22,173 nucleotides of DNA. It comes from Spirochaetaceae bacterium. GTDB lineage: Bacteria > Spirochaetota > Spirochaetia > Treponematales > Breznakiellaceae. The position numbers and the translations under genes are program-made. Below the pieces are notes generated by a model. That model was not told the DNA's origin, did not search any database, and saw only the letters and a program-made list of their open reading frames with translations. Shown piece after piece: positions 12,346 to 20,279 of this stretch. Position 1 is the first letter of the stretch, and every line of letters begins with the position of its first letter. The stretch lies in assembly GCA_031265635.1 (NCBI GenBank), contig JAISCK010000201.1, positions 1 to 22,173 of the forward strand. The letters are read 5' to 3'.

Positions 12346-13851
12346 TCAAGGCTTCGGGGCGCTTTTATATTCTTTTACCGCGCGGGTAAGTTCTTCTTCG
12401 GCGGCGGCGCTTATCTCGCCCGTACCGGCGATTCCTTCCATAAGGTCCCGGTGGTGTATCCTGAGGTACTCAATGAGGCCGGATACAAAAGCCGTTACGC
12501 CGTTTACCTTGACATCCATAAGAAAGCCGTGGACCGAGGCAAAAAGTATGACCGCCTCTTCTTCCATGGGAAGGGGGGCAAACTGCTTCTGTTTAAGGAC
12601 TTCCATAAGCCGCTCCCCGTGGGCAAGTTTGTCCTGCGTCGCCTTGTCCAGGTCGCTTCCGAACTGGGAAAAGGCCGCCATCTCCCGGTACTGGGCAAGG
12701 TCAACCCTGAGGCGGCCCGAAATCTTCCGTATCGCCTTGAACTGGGCCGAGCCGCCGACGCGGCTTACCGAAAGACCGGCGTCAATGGCGGGCCTGAATC
12801 CCGAATTGAACAGTTCCGAATCCAGAAACACCTGGCCGTCGGTGATGGAAATCACATTGGTGGGAATATACGATGAAATATCCCCGGCCTGGGTTTCTAC
12901 TATGGGTATGGCGGTAATGGAACCGCCGCCCAGCCTGTCTGAAAGTTTCGCCGCCCGCTCAAGCAGCCTCGAATGAAGGTAGAACACGTCGCCGGGGAAG
13001 GCTTCTCTTCCCGGCGGCCTGCGGAGCAGCAGCGATATGGCCCGGTAGGCCACCGCGTGCTTGGAAAGGTCGTCGTATACGACAAGCACATCCTTTCCCT
13101 TGCGCATGAAGAATTCGGCCATGGCGCAGGCCGAATAGGGGGCAAGGTACTGGAAGGCCGCCGAATCCGAGGCCGAGGCAAGGACCACGAAGGTATAGTC
13201 CATGGCGCCCGCCTTTTCGAGGTTCCTGATGATGGCGGCCACAGCCGAGGTCTTTTGGCCTATGGCGCAGTACACGCAATAGACGCCCTTCCCTTTTTGA
13301 TTGATGATAGCGTCTATGGCAAGGGCCGTCTTGCCGGTCTGCCTGTCGCCTATAATCAGTTCCCGCTGCCCCCGGCCTATGGGTATCATGGAATCGACCG
13401 AAAGGATGCCGGTCTCAAGGGGCGTATTGACGCTGCCCCTGTCGATGACAGGCGGCGCGGAAGCCTCTACCGGAAGGTATTCGGCGGCCTCAACCGGGCC
13501 CCTGCCGTCAAGAACCTCGCCCAGGGGATTGACCACCCTGCCCGGAAGGGCGTCGCTTCCGGGGACCGATACGACCTTTCCCGTCCCCTTCACCGCCTCG
13601 CCGTCCTTGACCAGATTTTCGCCGTTGAAAAGAACCACGCCCACGCCGTCCTCTTCCAGATTCATCACTATGCCTTCGGCGCCTGACGCGAATTCCACAA
13701 GCTCCCCGTATATAACGTTTTCAAGGCCGTATACCCTGGCCACCGAATCACCGACCTGGGCCACAACCCCCATGGTCTCGGAACGCGGCCCGGCCTCCCA
13801 GTGTTCAATCTGGTTTTCGAGAACTTTGGCAAGGTCTCCGAAATTTGTCAT
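12346..13851 (-). CDS. atpA: F1Fo ATP synthase subunit alpha
   Basis: The protein has 501 residues. The P-loop GDRQTGKT is at 168-175, and SVSRVGGSAQ (361-370) holds R364, the arginine finger acting on the beta sites. The N-terminal domain binds delta. Its start overlaps the atpH stop by 4 nt (ATGA). GGAGG lies inside the atpH end, 6 nt upstream of the ATG. Confidence 0.98.
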   Translation of the reverse strand: MTNFGDLAKVLENQIEHWEAGPRSETMGVVAQVGDSVARVYGLENVIYGELVEFASGAEGIVMNLEEDGVGVVLFNGENLVKDGEAVKGTGKVVSVPGSDALPGRVVNPLGEVLDGRGPVEAAEYLPVEASAPPVIDRGSVNTPLETGILSVDSMIPIGRGQRELIIGDRQTGKTALAIDAIINQKGKGVYCVYCAIGQKTSAVAAIIRNLEKAGAMDYTFVVLASASDSAAFQYLAPYSACAMAEFFMRKGKDVLVVYDDLSKHAVAYRAISLLLRRPPGREAFPGDVFYLHSRLLERAAKLSDRLGGGSITAIPIVETQAGDISSYIPTNVISITDGQVFLDSELFNSGFRPAIDAGLSVSRVGGSAQFKAIRKISGRLRVDLAQYREMAAFSQFGSDLDKATQDKLAHGERLMEVLKQKQFAPLPMEEEAVILFASVHGFLMDVKVNGVTAFVSGLIEYLRIHHRDLMEGIAGTGEISAAAEEELTRAVKEYKSAPKP

Positions 13852-14423
13852 TCCATTCCTCCAAAGGTTGCCCCCGCGCCGGAGCCAAGGTCCTTTGCCA
13901 TCGCCTTGAGGCGGCCCAGAAGGCTTCCGTCAAGATACTCGCCTCCCATGCCTATCCTGCATCCGGCAAGAAGCTCAGGAACGACACGTATGTCCAGCCT
14001 GACATCCCCGGCGTTTTTCTTCCGTTTGAGCATGGCCTTGAGCCTGTCCTCAAAACCCGCTCCGGGAACAGCGGCGCTTTCCACCAGCACCCTGAGGGTC
14101 CCGTCCCGCTCGTCAACGATTTTTTCCACCTCGGCGGCAAAGGAGGCGAAATACGCGAAGCGGCCTTTACGCACAAGCAGCGCGACGCACCGTATGGCCG
14201 CCTCCGCGCCCCTGCCCGGCTCTCCGCCTCCGGCCTCTTTCAGGGCGGAACGGAGCATGGCCTCAAGCCGCGCGCCGGAAGCGTAACCCGACACCGTAGG
14301 GGGCAGCTTTTCGAGCGGAGGGGCGGCCGCCTTGAGAAAGGCAAGGGCCTCGCCGTATTCAGGACCAGCGGCATTGACCAGGGCCTGGGCCCAGGCCAGG
14401 GCACAGAGCCCGGGAACGGACAT
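13848..14423 (-). CDS. atpH: F1Fo ATP synthase subunit delta
   Basis: The protein has 191 residues and is the least conserved member of the operon. It has an N-terminal helical domain (ALAWAQALVNAA, helices to about 100) and a C-terminal half typical of delta (RVLVESAAVPGAGFEDRLKA, LDIRVVPELLAGCRIGMGGEYLDGSLLGRL). It joins the b stator to the top of F1. The assignment rests on this C-terminal pattern, the length and the position between atpF and atpA. The ATG shares one base with the atpF stop. Confidence 0.92.
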   Translation of the reverse strand: MSVPGLCALAWAQALVNAAGPEYGEALAFLKAAAPPLEKLPPTVSGYASGARLEAMLRSALKEAGGGEPGRGAEAAIRCVALLVRKGRFAYFASFAAEVEKIVDERDGTLRVLVESAAVPGAGFEDRLKAMLKRKKNAGDVRLDIRVVPELLAGCRIGMGGEYLDGSLLGRLKAMAKDLGSGAGATFGGME

Positions 14424-14908
14424 CAGAGCGTATCCTCAGCTTCGTCAAGGAAGGCCGCGATTTCCCCGGCCCTGTCCTCCTCCGAAATCTCCCGCCGCAA
14501 AAGGCGGCCTGACGCCTTCATCACCAGGACCGCAGCCTGGGTCCTGAAAAGGGCCATGGCGCTCCGGCGTTCCGTTTCAAGTTCTTCCCCGGCCCGTTTA
14601 AGAAGCTCCTCAGCCTCGGCCCTTGCCCCGGCGATAATACGCTCCGCCTGTTCCCCGGCCTGGACACGGGCGTTTTTTATCAGCTCCCCGGCTTCCTTCC
14701 TCGCCCCGGCCATGGCTGCTTCCTGTTCGGAAAGGAGCTTCTTCGCTTCCTCCCTGTCCCTTTCCGCTCCTTCAATATCATTCCGTATCTTCTCCGCCCG
14801 CTTGTCCATGAATTTGCTTACCGGCTTAAACAGTATGGCCCTGAGTACGAAAAAGAGAATCCCGATATTGACGAGGGTGAAAAAGAAGGTAAAGGAAAAA
14901 TCAAGCAT
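14423..14908 (-). CDS. atpF: F1Fo ATP synthase subunit b
   Basis: The protein has 161 residues: one N-terminal membrane segment (about 5-25), then a long charged Ala/Glu/Arg/Lys-rich helix (about 30-140) forming the peripheral-stalk coiled coil. Only one b-type gene is present, so the stator is probably a b2 homodimer. It starts 4 nt after the atpE stop, with AGGA close to the ATG. Confidence 0.94.
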   Translation of the reverse strand: MLDFSFTFFFTLVNIGILFFVLRAILFKPVSKFMDKRAEKIRNDIEGAERDREEAKKLLSEQEAAMAGARKEAGELIKNARVQAGEQAERIIAGARAEAEELLKRAGEELETERRSAMALFRTQAAVLVMKASGRLLRREISEEDRAGEIAAFLDEAEDTL

Positions 14909-14912
14909 GGTC

Positions 14913-15134
14913 CTAGCCCTTGACGATGAGCAGTATGGCCACCACGAAGCCGTAAATCGCCGTCGCCTCCGCCAGGGCTATGCCGAGGAAGAATACGGTC
15001 TGTATTTTTCCCGAAGCCTCAGGCTGCCTTGAAATAGCCTCCGCGCTCTTGCCGGTAGCGATTCCTATGCCTATACCCGCGCCGAGCCCGGCAAGGACCG
15101 CGACACCCGCTCCGATAAGGTACACCAGTTCCAT
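14913..15134 (-). CDS. atpE: F1Fo ATP synthase subunit c (proton type)
   Basis: The protein has 73 residues: two membrane helices joined by the polar loop RQP (36-38). The ion-carrying carboxylate is E56. The Na+ signature of Na+-translocating c rings is absent: the helix-1 Gln position is I23, and the residue after E56 is Ala rather than Ser. H+ coupling is therefore predicted. The start at 15134 is chosen over the upstream in-frame ATG at 15161 because AGGAGGAGAA lies just before it and the extra MPPYIRRRI would be unusual. A perfect hairpin precedes it. Confidence 0.95.
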   Translation of the reverse strand: MELVYLIGAGVAVLAGLGAGIGIGIATGKSAEAISRQPEASGKIQTVFFLGIALAEATAIYGFVVAILLIVKG

Positions 15135-15153
15135 TATTCTCCTCCTAATATAA

Positions 15154-15167
15154 GGCGGCAAGCCGCC
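15154..15167 (-). promoter_or_regulatory. Intercistronic hairpin between atpB and atpE
   Basis: GGCGGC-AA-GCCGCC is a perfect 6-bp stem with a 2-nt loop, in the 36-nt atpB-atpE gap and followed by the strong site AGGAGGAGAA. Subunit c is needed in many copies per complex, so the hairpin may stabilise the downstream message or help set expression (inference). Confidence 0.5.
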
Positions 15168-15170
15168 GTA

Positions 15171-15902
15171 CTATGCGTCATGAACCCCGACAGCCTCGGC
15201 GATGAACAAAGTAGTCAGAAACGTAAACACCAGGGCCTGGATGAGGCCGTCAAGAAAATCAAAATACAGCGACAAGGCCACAGGCAGCACAACGGGAAAA
15301 ACCGCCTCAATAAGCATCATGATGATAAAACCGCCCAGTATATTGCCGTAAAGCCTGAGACAGAGGGACAGGGGCCGTATGATATATTCAAGCAGATTGA
15401 AAGGCAGCATCATGGGAACCGGATGGAGGAGATTCGCGCACCAGCCCTTAAAGCCCCGCGCCCCAAGGCCGCTAAAAAGCACCACAAGAATCGAAAGTAT
15501 GGCCAGGGCCGCGCTAAAGTTAATGTCCCGCGCCGGGGGTTTTATCGTGAAAGGAGGCTCATGCCCAAAGACAGCTATCGGCGAAAACACCGGGATAATA
15601 TTCGCCACCAGGAGAAAAAGAAAAACCGTTCCTATATACGGGGAAAAGGTCCGCCCGCGCTTCCCGAACTGTTCCCCGGAAAGGGAATCGAGAAACCCCA
15701 TACCGGCCTCAAGCAGCACCTGAAAGCCCCGGGGCTTTTCGCGGAGAGAACGGGTTACTATGAGGGAAAAAACAATGAGGACAGCCATACTGAGCCAGGT
15801 AACAACAACCGTCTCGGTAACCGGAACATCAAAACCAAGGACGGAAACCGTAAACACCGTCCTGAATTCCAGCGACTTCATTAAATGTGTCCCGATATCC
15901 AT
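15171..15902 (-). CDS. atpB: F1Fo ATP synthase subunit a
   Basis: The protein has 243 residues with five to six membrane helices. The motif RPLSLCLRLYGN (176-187) contains R183, equivalent to the essential half-channel arginine (Arg210 in E. coli). It forms the ion half-channels against the c ring. It is the first gene of the operon; I find no atpI or atpZ upstream, since the neighbouring opp operon diverges. GGAAGG lies about 9 nt before the ATG. Confidence 0.96.
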   Translation of the reverse strand: MDIGTHLMKSLEFRTVFTVSVLGFDVPVTETVVVTWLSMAVLIVFSLIVTRSLREKPRGFQVLLEAGMGFLDSLSGEQFGKRGRTFSPYIGTVFLFLLVANIIPVFSPIAVFGHEPPFTIKPPARDINFSAALAILSILVVLFSGLGARGFKGWCANLLHPVPMMLPFNLLEYIIRPLSLCLRLYGNILGGFIIMMLIEAVFPVVLPVALSLYFDFLDGLIQALVFTFLTTLFIAEAVGVHDA

Positions 15903-15922
15903 GCGTTAAATCCTTCCTTCCT

Positions 15923-15950
15923 ACTATACTACTTTGAAAGATATATGCAA
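15923..15950 (-). promoter_or_regulatory. Promoter candidate for the atp operon
   Basis: Read on the minus strand: TTGCAT (15950-15945), a 16-nt spacer and TATAGT (15928-15923). The predicted start near 15916 would leave a leader of about 14 nt beginning at the GGAAGG site. This is short but like the nuclease gene promoter. Confidence 0.5.
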
Positions 15951-15994
15951 GGCATCGCGAATTTGACAGCCTCCACGAAAAGTAACTTACCGCA

Positions 15995-16023
15995 TTGACC
16001 GTAAGAAAGAAAAAATCCATAAT
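15995..16023 (+). promoter_or_regulatory. Promoter candidate for the opp operon
   Basis: TTGACC (15995-16000), a 17-nt spacer and CATAAT (16018-16023); each hexamer matches consensus at five of six positions. It is divergent from the atp promoter 45 bp away, and the leader to oppB is about 90 nt. Confidence 0.55.
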
Positions 16024-16120
16024 AGAGAAATTAAGAATCCAACCGGGGACATGCCCGGCGGCATACTGGCGGAGGTCCGCGTCGCGGGAACCGGAAACAA
16101 GTTTTGGGGCGGGGTTAGTT

Positions 16121-17065
16121 ATGGGTGTGTATATACTGAAGCGTATTTTCCTCTCCCTGGTAACCATGGTTTTTATCATCTGCCTCACCTTCATTCTTAT
16201 GAATACCGTGCCGGGAGGGCCTTTCCTGGGGGAAAAGGCGATTTCTCCCAGGGTCCTGGCCGAACTGGAGGCCAAATACGGTCTGGACAAGCCCCTGCCG
16301 GTGCAGCTTAAAAACTACCTGGTGAGCCTCCTCAAGGGCGACCTGGGGGTTTCCCTCAAAATGCAGAAAAACAGGCCCGTGCTTACCATAATAAACGAAA
16401 TGTTCCCCGTTTCGGCCAGGATAGGGGGCATTGCCCTGTCCTGGGCCTTTGTCGTGGGGGTGGGGCTTGGGTGTCTTGCCGCCTATACACGGGGCAGGTG
16501 GGAGGACAGCGCCCTGCAGGTGCTTACCACCCTGGGGATTGCCTCTCCAAACTTCGTAAACGCCACGGTGCTCCTGGTCTGTTTTGCCGGAGGAATTTTC
16601 CATATTTTCCCCACGACGGGGCTGTCCGGAGGCCCCATAAGTTACATGCTCCCCTGCTTCACCCTGGGGCTTACCCCCATGTGTTCCATAGCCCGGTATA
16701 CCAGGTCTTCCATGCTTGACGTGCTCAACAAGGAATACATCAAGACGGCCAGGGCCTACGGCCATTCGGTGCCCAAAATCATCTTCAAGTACGCCCTCCG
16801 CAACGCCCTGATTCCCGTAGTTACCTATCTGGGGCCCATCACCGCCGCGGTGCTTACCGGAGGCTTTGTGGTGGAATCGGTATTCAATATACCCGGCCTG
16901 GGCCGCTATTTTATCCAGAGCATACAGAACCGCGACTATCCCATCATCATGGGAACCACTATCTTCTTTGCCGCCCTGGTCATAGTGTTAAGTTTCATTG
17001 TGGACATACTGTACAAAATCATCGATCCCCGCATAGAACTTTCCAGGGAGGCGGACAGGTCATGA
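16121..17065 (+). CDS. oppB: Oligopeptide ABC transporter permease OppB/DppB
   Basis: The protein has 314 residues with about six membrane helices. The N-terminus (YILKRIFLSLVTMVFIICL) and LAELEAKYGLDKPLPVQLKNYL are typical of OppB. The EAA loop that contacts the ATPase is EYIKTARAYGHSVPKIIFKYALRN (written here with its family pattern A-x3-G). I chose the ATG at 16121; the frame also opens from a TTG at 15995, but those extra residues include the promoter hexamer and lack a ribosome site. The site before 16121 is a weak G-rich stretch. Confidence 0.93.
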   Translation: MGVYILKRIFLSLVTMVFIICLTFILMNTVPGGPFLGEKAISPRVLAELEAKYGLDKPLPVQLKNYLVSLLKGDLGVSLKMQKNRPVLTIINEMFPVSARIGGIALSWAFVVGVGLGCLAAYTRGRWEDSALQVLTTLGIASPNFVNATVLLVCFAGGIFHIFPTTGLSGGPISYMLPCFTLGLTPMCSIARYTRSSMLDVLNKEYIKTARAYGHSVPKIIFKYALRNALIPVVTYLGPITAAVLTGGFVVESVFNIPGLGRYFIQSIQNRDYPIIMGTTIFFAALVIVLSFIVDILYKIIDPRIELSREADRS

Positions 17066-18099
17066 CAGAACAGTTTGAGGCCGGTGATTTTACCCCCGCC
17101 ACGGCAAAAGAAAAAGAAGCCTTTATTCCCCGGCACCGGAGTATTTCGTACTGGCAGGACGCCTGGCGGCGGCTCAAAAAAAATTATGTGGCTATGGTTT
17201 CCTTTGGCGTCATCATAGGCCTTTTTCTCTTTGCCTACGCCGGCCCCCTCTTTACCGGCTATACCTACGAGGAACAGATACGGGGCAGCGAAAACCTGGC
17301 CCCCTTGCGTTATTCCGCCCAGGAAGCGGAACGCAGGGCCGGAGGGGAACGTGTTTTTCCCCATTTCTTCGGAACCGACACCCACGGCAGGGACATCCTG
17401 GTACGGGTCATGTACGGAACCAGGGTCTCCATGGTGATAGGCGTTGCGGCGGCCCTTTTGACCCTGGCTATAGGCGTGTGCTACGGCTCGATTTCCGGCT
17501 TTGCCGGGGGCAGGGTTGACATGGTGATGATGCGCATCGTGGATATTATCTATTCGGTGCCCGATGTGCTGGTGGTCCTGCTCCTTGCGGTAACGCTGAA
17601 ACCCCTCCTCACTGCCTTTGCCGACGCCAACCAGACAAGGCTCATGGGAAAACTGGTCATAACCCTGGGGCCCAGCATAATCGCCATCTTCATCGCCTTT
17701 GCCCTCCTCTACTGGACTACCATGGCCCGCATCATACGGGGGCAGATACTCCAGCTCAAGCAGCAGGAGTATGTACTCGCGGCGATAGCCCTGGGAGCCA
17801 GGAACAGGCGGGTCATCTTCAAGCATCTGCTCCCCAACTGCGTCGGGTCCCTGGTGGCGGCAACCTGCCTCCAGATTCCCATAGCCATCTTTCTCGAATC
17901 CTTTTTGTCCTTCCTGGGCCTGGGTGTAAACGCCCCCATGACCAGCCTTGGTTCCCTGGCCTCCGACGCCCTGGGAGGCATGTATACCTATACCTACAGG
18001 CTCATCATCCCCGCGGTGATTTTAAGCCTCATGATACTTTCTTTTAATCTCTTCGGAGACGGACTCAGGGACGCTCTGGATCCGAGGCTGAAAAAATGA
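17062..18099 (+). CDS. oppC: Oligopeptide ABC transporter permease OppC/DppC
   Basis: The protein has 345 residues. An N-terminal cytoplasmic tail of about 50 residues is followed by the first helix (VAMVSFGVIIGLFLFAYAG), then the large outer loop of OppC proteins with FFGTDTHGRDILVRVMYGTR, then five more helices. The EAA loop is EYVLAAIALGARNRRVIFKHLLPN. Its ATG overlaps the oppB stop by 4 nt (ATGA), implying coupled translation and an OppB-OppC heterodimer. Confidence 0.95.
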   Translation: MTEQFEAGDFTPATAKEKEAFIPRHRSISYWQDAWRRLKKNYVAMVSFGVIIGLFLFAYAGPLFTGYTYEEQIRGSENLAPLRYSAQEAERRAGGERVFPHFFGTDTHGRDILVRVMYGTRVSMVIGVAAALLTLAIGVCYGSISGFAGGRVDMVMMRIVDIIYSVPDVLVVLLLAVTLKPLLTAFADANQTRLMGKLVITLGPSIIAIFIAFALLYWTTMARIIRGQILQLKQQEYVLAAIALGARNRRVIFKHLLPNCVGSLVAATCLQIPIAIFLESFLSFLGLGVNAPMTSLGSLASDALGGMYTYTYRLIIPAVILSLMILSFNLFGDGLRDALDPRLKK

Positions 18100-18109
18100 G
18101 GACGCCGCG

Positions 18110-19135
18110 ATGAACCAGGATACCCTGCTTGAAGTCCGGGACCTTAAAGTCTCCTTTTTTACCCCCGTGGGAGAGGTAAAGGCTGTTGACGGCATTTCGT
18201 ACAGCCTCAAAGACGGCGAAGTGATGGGCATAGTGGGAGAATCAGGCTCCGGCAAGAGCGTCGAAGCCTATGCCGTCATGGGCATACTCGAAGCGCCGGG
18301 AAGGGTAACCGGCGGCACGGTGTATTTTGAGGGAAAGGAACTCCTGGCCCAAAGCGGAAAGGAGATGGAAAAGCTCAGGGGATCAAAACTTTCCATGATA
18401 TTCCAGAATCCCATGGAAAGCCTCAATCCGGTCTATACCATAGAGAGCCAGCTTGTCGGCGTCCTCAGGGAACACAACAGCGGCATTGGCGTCAAAGACG
18501 CCAGGGAAAAGGCCCTTGAGATGCTTACCCTGGTAGGCATAACCAACCCGGAACGCCGCATGAGGCAGTATCCCCACGAACTTTCGGGCGGCATGCGCCA
18601 GCGGGTGATGATAGCCATGGCCCTGATCTGCGAACCCCGGCTGCTCATAGCCGACGAGCCCACCACGGCCCTGGACGTTACCATTCAGGCCCAGATACTG
18701 GAACTCATGAAGCGTATCAAAGACAAGACCCGCATGGCCGTTGTTTTTATTACCCATAACCTTGCCGTGGTGGCGGAAATCTGCGACAGGGTATCGGTCA
18801 TGTACGGCGGGCATATTGTGGAACAGGGAACGGTGGAGGATATTTTCTACGATTCCCGTCATCCCTATACCAGGGGGCTGCTCCGTTCCATGCCCCGCAT
18901 TGACGACGAAACCGGCCAGAGGCTCATCCCCATCGAGGGAACGCCCATCAATATGCTGGAACCCAATCCGGGCTGCCCCTTCGCGCCCCGCTGCGACGCC
19001 TGCATGAAAATCTGCGTACGGCGCCTGCCCCCGGAGACGGTTCTTTCGGAAAGCCACCGGGCAAGCTGCTGGCTCCTTTTCAAAGACCAGGAGCAGGCCG
19101 GGGAGACCCAAACAGGGAGGAACCGCGATGGCTGA
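18110..19135 (+). CDS. oppD: Oligopeptide ABC transporter ATPase OppD
   Basis: The protein has 341 residues. Walker A GESGSGKS is at 43-50, the Q-loop at FQNPMESLNP, signature LSGGMRQR at 158-165, Walker B LLIADEP at 178-184, and the switch His in THN at 216. The C-terminal oligopeptide-transporter extension has Cys residues (CPFAPRCDACMKIC) that in some relatives bind an iron-sulfur cluster. It starts 10 nt after oppC and overlaps the start of oppF by 8 nt. Confidence 0.95.
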   Translation: MNQDTLLEVRDLKVSFFTPVGEVKAVDGISYSLKDGEVMGIVGESGSGKSVEAYAVMGILEAPGRVTGGTVYFEGKELLAQSGKEMEKLRGSKLSMIFQNPMESLNPVYTIESQLVGVLREHNSGIGVKDAREKALEMLTLVGITNPERRMRQYPHELSGGMRQRVMIAMALICEPRLLIADEPTTALDVTIQAQILELMKRIKDKTRMAVVFITHNLAVVAEICDRVSVMYGGHIVEQGTVEDIFYDSRHPYTRGLLRSMPRIDDETGQRLIPIEGTPINMLEPNPGCPFAPRCDACMKICVRRLPPETVLSESHRASCWLLFKDQEQAGETQTGRNRDG

Positions 19136-20096
19136 TAATCCTCTTGTCGAACTTCGCCAGGTAAAAAAATACTTTCCCGTCAGGGAAGCCTGGGGCAGGA
19201 TACGGTATATCCACGCGGTAGAATCGGTTCCCCTTTCGATTTTTCCGGGCGAAACACTGGGGCTTGTGGGCGAATCGGGCTGCGGTAAAACAACCCTTGG
19301 CCGTACCATACTCAGGCTCTATGAGCCGACCCGGGGGAACATCTTCTTCAGGGGAGAGGACATTACCCATGTCAACATGCTCCCCTACCGTAGAAAGATG
19401 CAGATCATCTTTCAGGACCCTTCATCGTCCCTCAATCCCCGCATGACCGTAGGCGAAATAGTCGGCGAGCCCATAGACATACACGGCCTCGCAAAAACCG
19501 GGGAAGAACGCCGGGAACGCATAGCCGCCCTGCTTGCCAAAGTGGGCCTCAACAGCGAACACGCCAACCGTTATCCCCACGAGTTTTCGGGCGGCCAGCA
19601 GCAGCGCATAGGCATCGCGCGGGCCCTGGCCGTGGAGCCTGAGTTTATAGTCTGCGACGAACCGGTGTCGGCGCTGGATGTTTCCATACAGTCCCAGATA
19701 GTCAATATGCTTGAGGATATGCAGGCCGAACTGGGTCTTGCCTATCTTTTTATAGCCCATGATATTTCCGTGGTGCGCCACATATCAAAACGCATAGGGG
19801 TCATGTACCTGGGTTATCTTGTGGAACTCACCGGGAGCGGCGAACTGTACAAAAATCCCCTTCATCCCTATACCAAAACCCTGCTCCAGGCGGTGCCCAT
19901 CCCCGACCCCAGAAAAACCCGTTCACGGGAACGTTCCGTTCTGGAAGGCGAGATACCCAATCCCATGGAAAGCCCGCCGGGCTGTCCTTTCCATACGCTC
20001 TGCCCCAGGGCAATGGGGCGCTGCGCCGAAACCATGCCGGATCTTGCCGAGGCCGCGCCGGGGCACCGGGTGGCCTGCCACCTGTATACGGCGTAA
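19128..20096 (+). CDS. oppF: Oligopeptide ABC transporter ATPase OppF
   Basis: The protein has 322 residues. Walker A GESGCGKT is at 48-55, signature FSGGQQQR at 153-160 and Walker B FIVCDEP at 173-179. The C-terminal extension has CPFHTLCPRAMGRC. It pairs with OppD as the second nucleotide-binding subunit. A GGAGG precedes the ATG inside the oppD end. Confidence 0.95.
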   Translation: MADNPLVELRQVKKYFPVREAWGRIRYIHAVESVPLSIFPGETLGLVGESGCGKTTLGRTILRLYEPTRGNIFFRGEDITHVNMLPYRRKMQIIFQDPSSSLNPRMTVGEIVGEPIDIHGLAKTGEERRERIAALLAKVGLNSEHANRYPHEFSGGQQQRIGIARALAVEPEFIVCDEPVSALDVSIQSQIVNMLEDMQAELGLAYLFIAHDISVVRHISKRIGVMYLGYLVELTGSGELYKNPLHPYTKTLLQAVPIPDPRKTRSRERSVLEGEIPNPMESPPGCPFHTLCPRAMGRCAETMPDLAEAAPGHRVACHLYTA

Positions 20097-20148
20097 GCTA
20101 TGTGTACTACGGAGACCGGCCTTGCCTGTCCGGTTTCCTTGATTTAGC

Positions 20149-20175
20149 GGAAAGACCGGGCCGACCGGCCTTTCC
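20149..20175 (+). promoter_or_regulatory. Intercistronic hairpin between oppF and oppA
   Basis: GGAAAG (20149-20154) pairs with CTTTCC (20170-20175), and CCGG (20156-20159) with CCGG (20165-20168), giving a compact stem without a T-run. It may be a processing or mRNA-stability element, or a weak terminator before a separate oppA transcript. Confidence 0.45.
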
Positions 20176-20188
20176 AGGGGGTTTGCCC

Positions 20189-20217
20189 TTGACTACCAGG
20201 TTTTGGGCAAAAATATC
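20189..20217 (+). promoter_or_regulatory. Weak promoter candidate for oppA
   Basis: TTGACT (20189-20194), a 17-nt spacer and AATATC (20212-20217); the -35 is good and the -10 poor. It overlaps a TTTGCCC/GGGCAAA inverted repeat (20182-20188, 20205-20211), a possible operator. A separate promoter would fit the higher need for binding protein. Confidence 0.35.
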
Positions 20218-20223
20218 GAAGTT

Positions 20224-20247
20224 CTTTCAAATTTGAAGTTTTGAAAG
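20224..20247 (+). promoter_or_regulatory. TTTCAAA-type hairpin in the oppA leader
   Basis: CTTTCAAA (20224-20231) pairs with TTTGAAAG (20240-20247). Inside it lies the perfect 12-bp palindrome TTCAAATTTGAA (20226-20237), so two folds are possible. It ends 20 nt before the GAGGAGGAA site of oppA. Confidence 0.5.
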
Positions 20248-20279
20248 AGTATGTTTTTGTTTTTTATGAGGAGGAATGT

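Noticed and set aside
9629..15902. Numerous long antisense and out-of-frame ORFs across the atp operon
   Set aside because: They mirror the GC-rich coding of the atp genes and match no protein pattern.
15995..16120. Extended OppB start at TTG 15995
   Set aside because: It overlaps the -35 hexamer, encodes a charged stretch unlike OppB N-termini and has no ribosome site.
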